NCBI GenBank assembly: GCA_021201735.1
Contig: JAJQEJ010000014.1
Location: 1-43,479, forward strand
DNA length: 43,479 nt
Source of the DNA: Oscillospiraceae bacterium
GTDB taxonomy: Bacteria; Bacillota; Clostridia; Oscillospirales; Oscillospiraceae
Direction of reading: 5' to 3'
The number at the start of each line of letters is the position of its first letter. Position 1 is the stretch's first letter. Below the pieces are notes generated by a model. It searched no databases. It had not been told where the DNA came from and saw only the letters and a list, made by a program, of their open reading frames with translations. Below, in pieces: positions 40,882-43,479 of the stretch. Both the position numbers and the translations under genes were made by a program.

Positions 40882-42378
40882 ATGTCCGAGCAATACATCC
40901 TCCGTATGGAGGGTATCAAAAAGGCATTCCCCGGCGTACAGGCGCTCAATGGCGTCAGCTTTTACCTGAAGCCGGGTGAAATACACGCTCTGATGGGCGC
41001 AAACGGCGCAGGCAAGTCCACCCTGATGAAGGTGCTCGTTGGCGTATTTGCGCCGGATGAGGGGGAGATATACCTCAACGATAAGCCGGTACATATTAAG
41101 AGCATTGCGCAGGCACACGCGATGGGCGTCAACATGGTCTTTCAGGAGCTGAATATCCTCCCCCACCTGAGCGTGCTGGAAAACATTTTTCTCTCCAATG
41201 AAACAACTCATGCAGGATTCTATGACTGGAAAAGCATGCGGAAGAGAGCGCAGGAAATTCTCGATTCCATTGAGCTTGATGTCGATCTCGACGCGCAAGT
41301 ACGCACCCTCTCCCCCGCCAAGCAGCAGATGGTGGAAATTGCGCGGGCGCTCGCGACCGAAACAAAAATCATTATTTTCGACGAGCCGACCTCCTCCCTC
41401 ACGATCAAAGAGGTGGAGCAACTCTATAAAATCATGGGCGATCTGAAAAAGCGCGGCATCGCCATGGTCTACATTTCCCACCGTCTGGAGGAGATTTACC
41501 GCATCTGCGAGCGGCTGACCCTGATGCGTGACGGCGAGTGGGTTTTTACCGATGAAATCGCCAATATCAGCAACGAACGACTTGTCTCCGGTATTATCGG
41601 CCGCAAGGCGGAGGAGCAGTACCCGGCACATACGCCGCATATCGGCGAGACCATTTTTGAGGCGCAGAACATCACCAGCCACGGCAGATTTGAAGACGTC
41701 AGCTTTCAGGTGCGCAAGGGTGAAATCCTTGGCTTTGCCGGGCTCGCCGGCGCTGGACGCACCGAAATTGCAAAAACAATCTTTGGTATTTATCCCCTGC
41801 ACAAGGGCGAGATGTACCTGAATGGAAAACAAATTTCCCCCAAATCCCCTGCGAAAGCCGTCAAAAACGGCATTGCCTATGTAAGTGAAGATCGAAAAAT
41901 CGAGGGCATCCTCCCCGTCCGTTCTGTGCGGGAGAATACAGCACTTTCCAGCCTGTCCTCCCGCATGAGGGGTCCCTTTATTAATAAGAAAGCAGAAATT
42001 GCGAGCGTATCCAAACAGATTGACGCACTTCACACTAAAACGCCCAGTATTGAGCAGCAAATTCAAAGTCTAAGCGGCGGCAACCAGCAGAAGGTCTGCC
42101 TTGCCAGATGGCTCTTGACCAAGCCGAAACTCCTGATTCTGGATGAACCAACCCGCGGCATTGATGTCGGTGCAAAAGCAGAATTTTACGATATCATTGT
42201 CTCACTTGCCCAGCAGGATGTCGGCGTGATCGTCATCTCGTCCGAAGAGGCAGAGCTCATTGGCATCTGTGACCGCATCATTGTCATGCGCAACCACCAC
42301 AAAGTCGGCGAGGTCATTCCGAACCAAACGTCCGACATAAAAGAAGAGATGGTTCGCATGATGCTGGAAATCGATTGA
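40882..42378 (+). CDS. Sugar ABC transporter ATP-binding protein (RbsA/MglA type)
   Basis: A 498-aa fused double ATPase. The first domain has Walker A GANGAGKST (about 37-45), signature LSPAKQQMVEIAR and Walker B IIFDEPTSSL. The second has the usual degenerate GLAGAGRTE in place of Walker A, LSGGNQQKVCLARWL and LLILDEPTRGIDVGAK. It powers import with the permease at 42424. AGGAAAGG lies ahead of the ATG at 40882. A short leader separates it from the hairpin. Confidence 0.95.
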   Translation: MSEQYILRMEGIKKAFPGVQALNGVSFYLKPGEIHALMGANGAGKSTLMKVLVGVFAPDEGEIYLNDKPVHIKSIAQAHAMGVNMVFQELNILPHLSVLENIFLSNETTHAGFYDWKSMRKRAQEILDSIELDVDLDAQVRTLSPAKQQMVEIARALATETKIIIFDEPTSSLTIKEVEQLYKIMGDLKKRGIAMVYISHRLEEIYRICERLTLMRDGEWVFTDEIANISNERLVSGIIGRKAEEQYPAHTPHIGETIFEAQNITSHGRFEDVSFQVRKGEILGFAGLAGAGRTEIAKTIFGIYPLHKGEMYLNGKQISPKSPAKAVKNGIAYVSEDRKIEGILPVRSVRENTALSSLSSRMRGPFINKKAEIASVSKQIDALHTKTPSIEQQIQSLSGGNQQKVCLARWLLTKPKLLILDEPTRGIDVGAKAEFYDIIVSLAQQDVGVIVISSEEAELIGICDRIIVMRNHHKVGEVIPNQTSDIKEEMVRMMLEID

Positions 42379-42423
42379 TTATTTCAAAAAAATGGGATTT
42401 TACCCGGAAAGGCATGATATTGC

Positions 42424-43374
42424 ATGAGAGTATCTCTTGGCCGGCGGATTTACCGCACTTACGGCATCTATATTATTTTTATTATCCTCTTTATCCTTCT
42501 ATCGGTTTTTGTTCCTAACTTTCGCACCGTGTCAAACATGACTAACATCATGCGCAACGTCTCTGTTTATGCCATTTTAGCATTTGGTATGACCTTCGTC
42601 ATGATCAGCGGCTGTATTGACCTTTCAGTCGGCTCCGTGCTGGCGCTGTCCGGCTGTGTCTCCGCCGTGGCGATGCAAAAAGGTGCTCCGCTTTGGCTTG
42701 CGGTTACCCTTTCCCTTGCCACAGGCTGTGTCTGCGGCTTCATCAACGGCTTCTGCATTTCAAAGCTGAAGGTGCCCTTCTTTATCACCACTGCCGGTAT
42801 GATGTACGCCGCGGCGGGACTTGCGCTCGTAATAACGCATGAGAGTCCCATTAACCTTCCCGACTCTTATCAGATTTTCGCGGGCAGCTACACCATTGCA
42901 AATGTCTTTCCGCCACAATTTTTGATTGCCGCAGGCTTCTTTGTCGTCTGCCTCATCATTCTGACACAGACCAAGATGGGGCGCTATACATTTGCCATCG
43001 GCTCAAATGAGCGCACCGCGCTGCTCTCCGGCGTCAACGTCGACCGCTCCAGAATATTGGTTTTTGTGATGAGCGGTTTCGCCGCCGCGCTGGCGGGCGT
43101 GATTGTCGCATCCCGTACACAGACCGGTACCCCGCTCGTCGCTTCCAATGGCTATGAAATTTACGCGGTCGCCGCCGCCGCGATCGGCGGCACCAGCCTG
43201 GCGGGTGGGGAAGGTAACCTCGGGAAAACCGTCGTAGGCTCTTTCATCTTGACCATCATCTATGTCGCGCTCCAGATGACGGATACGCCAACCTCCGTCC
43301 AAAAGATTATCGTCGGTATCATCATGGTTGCCGTGGTCGCCATCGATATGTGGGACAGAAGGAAACAGGACTAA
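42424..43374 (+). CDS. Sugar ABC transporter permease (RbsC type)
   Basis: A 316-aa permease of BPD_transp_2 (PF02653). FGMTFVMISGCIDLSVGSVLALSG, the VPFFITTAGMMYAAAGLALV segment and the cytoplasmic GSNERTALLSGVNVDR and AAIGGTSLAGGEGN loops are typical. About 8-9 membrane helices. It should dimerise with the RbsA-type ATPase. The ATG at 42424 follows GGAAAGG at about 11 nt. Two hairpins lie after it. Confidence 0.95.
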   Translation: MRVSLGRRIYRTYGIYIIFIILFILLSVFVPNFRTVSNMTNIMRNVSVYAILAFGMTFVMISGCIDLSVGSVLALSGCVSAVAMQKGAPLWLAVTLSLATGCVCGFINGFCISKLKVPFFITTAGMMYAAAGLALVITHESPINLPDSYQIFAGSYTIANVFPPQFLIAAGFFVVCLIILTQTKMGRYTFAIGSNERTALLSGVNVDRSRILVFVMSGFAAALAGVIVASRTQTGTPLVASNGYEIYAVAAAAIGGTSLAGGEGNLGKTVVGSFILTIIYVALQMTDTPTSVQKIIVGIIMVAVVAIDMWDRRKQD

Positions 43375-43394
43375 CCGAAACATTCCGCAAAAAA

Positions 43395-43428
43395 GAGCAA
43401 CTGCACGCGGTTTCGCGTGCAGTTGCTC
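43395..43428. terminator. Hairpin after the permease gene, A-run on the left
   Basis: A perfect 15-bp stem (43395-43409 with 43414-43428) and GTTT loop. The A-run lies on the left, so it would terminate transcripts coming from the right; for the permease it is a stem without a T-run. Confidence 0.7.
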
Positions 43429-43436
43429 AGCCTGTC

Positions 43437-43464
43437 AAAAAACCTCGCCAATGGCGAGGTTTTT
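43437..43464. terminator. Terminator of the sugar importer operon
   Basis: CCTCGCC/GGCGAGG stem (43443-43449 with 43453-43459), AAT loop, flanked by A-run and T-run, so bidirectional. A TATAAT (43469-43474) follows at the edge, perhaps the -10 of a gene beyond the window. Confidence 0.85.
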
Positions 43465-43479
43465 GTGGTATAATAGGGA

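Noticed and set aside
40831-42066. Minus-strand open frame of about 410 codons opposite the sugar ATPase gene.
   Set aside because: The plus strand encodes a complete RbsA-type ATPase; the antisense frame has no motifs or ribosome site.

Overview
The window comes from an endospore-forming, low-G+C-phylum (Firmicutes) bacterium of the Clostridia type whose own base composition is moderately GC-rich. An Oscillospiraceae/Ruminococcaceae-like host is my best guess, by inference only. Evidence for a spore-former is the dipicolinate synthase pair dpaA-dpaB and two small CotF-like spore coat proteins. The S-layer-homology protein, TagO/WecB sugar-phosphate genes, strong AGGAGG ribosome sites and Gram-positive-style leaders fit this. 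I found no prophage, insertion sequence, CRISPR array or rRNA operon.

Region 1 (1-7.1 kb, minus strand) is an accessory surface module. An orphan LytTR response regulator (6200-6901) lies upstream of a three-gene membrane/surface operon. That operon holds a two-module membrane-anchored protein (4575-6032), a 51-residue membrane peptide (4429-4584) and a very large secreted beta-helix adhesin that runs off the left edge (4375 to <1). Between the regulator and the operon are a terminator, a candidate LytTR box pair with 21-bp periodicity and a -10 box. The regulator's own promoter is embedded in one arm of a 24-bp near-perfect inverted repeat flanking 72 bp. This is the layout of an invertible (phase-variable) promoter and is the most interesting signal here. 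The two-module protein also appears to start at ATA.

Region 2 (7.2-17.6 kb) is mostly housekeeping: an SDR oxidoreductase, tRNA-Tyr and tRNA-Thr, two RluA-family pseudouridine synthases, an S-layer-anchored NAGPA-domain protein, hemW, a PflX-like radical SAM protein, mutY and an orphan Hpt protein. A 137-bp compound palindromic element separates mutY from the radical SAM gene.

Region 3 (17.6-27.1 kb) has a MATE transporter with a leader hairpin, an uncharacterised three-gene cluster, and a tagO-wecB-membrane protein operon. The minus-strand run dpaA-dpaB-gluQ-trpS follows, tying spore dipicolinate synthesis to two tRNA-synthetase-type genes.

Region 4 (27.1-39.5 kb) carries a TIGR04255-like protein, pncB, a LysR regulator divergent from a heterodimeric ABC exporter, two spore coat genes with an unknown protein, a TVP38-type membrane protein, an acyltransferase, a polysaccharide pyruvyl transferase-like protein and a rhomboid-like membrane protein with a C-terminal Cys/His cluster.

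Region 5 (39.6-43.4 kb) is a complete sugar-type ABC importer operon (binding lipoprotein, double ATPase, permease) closed by tandem hairpin terminators.
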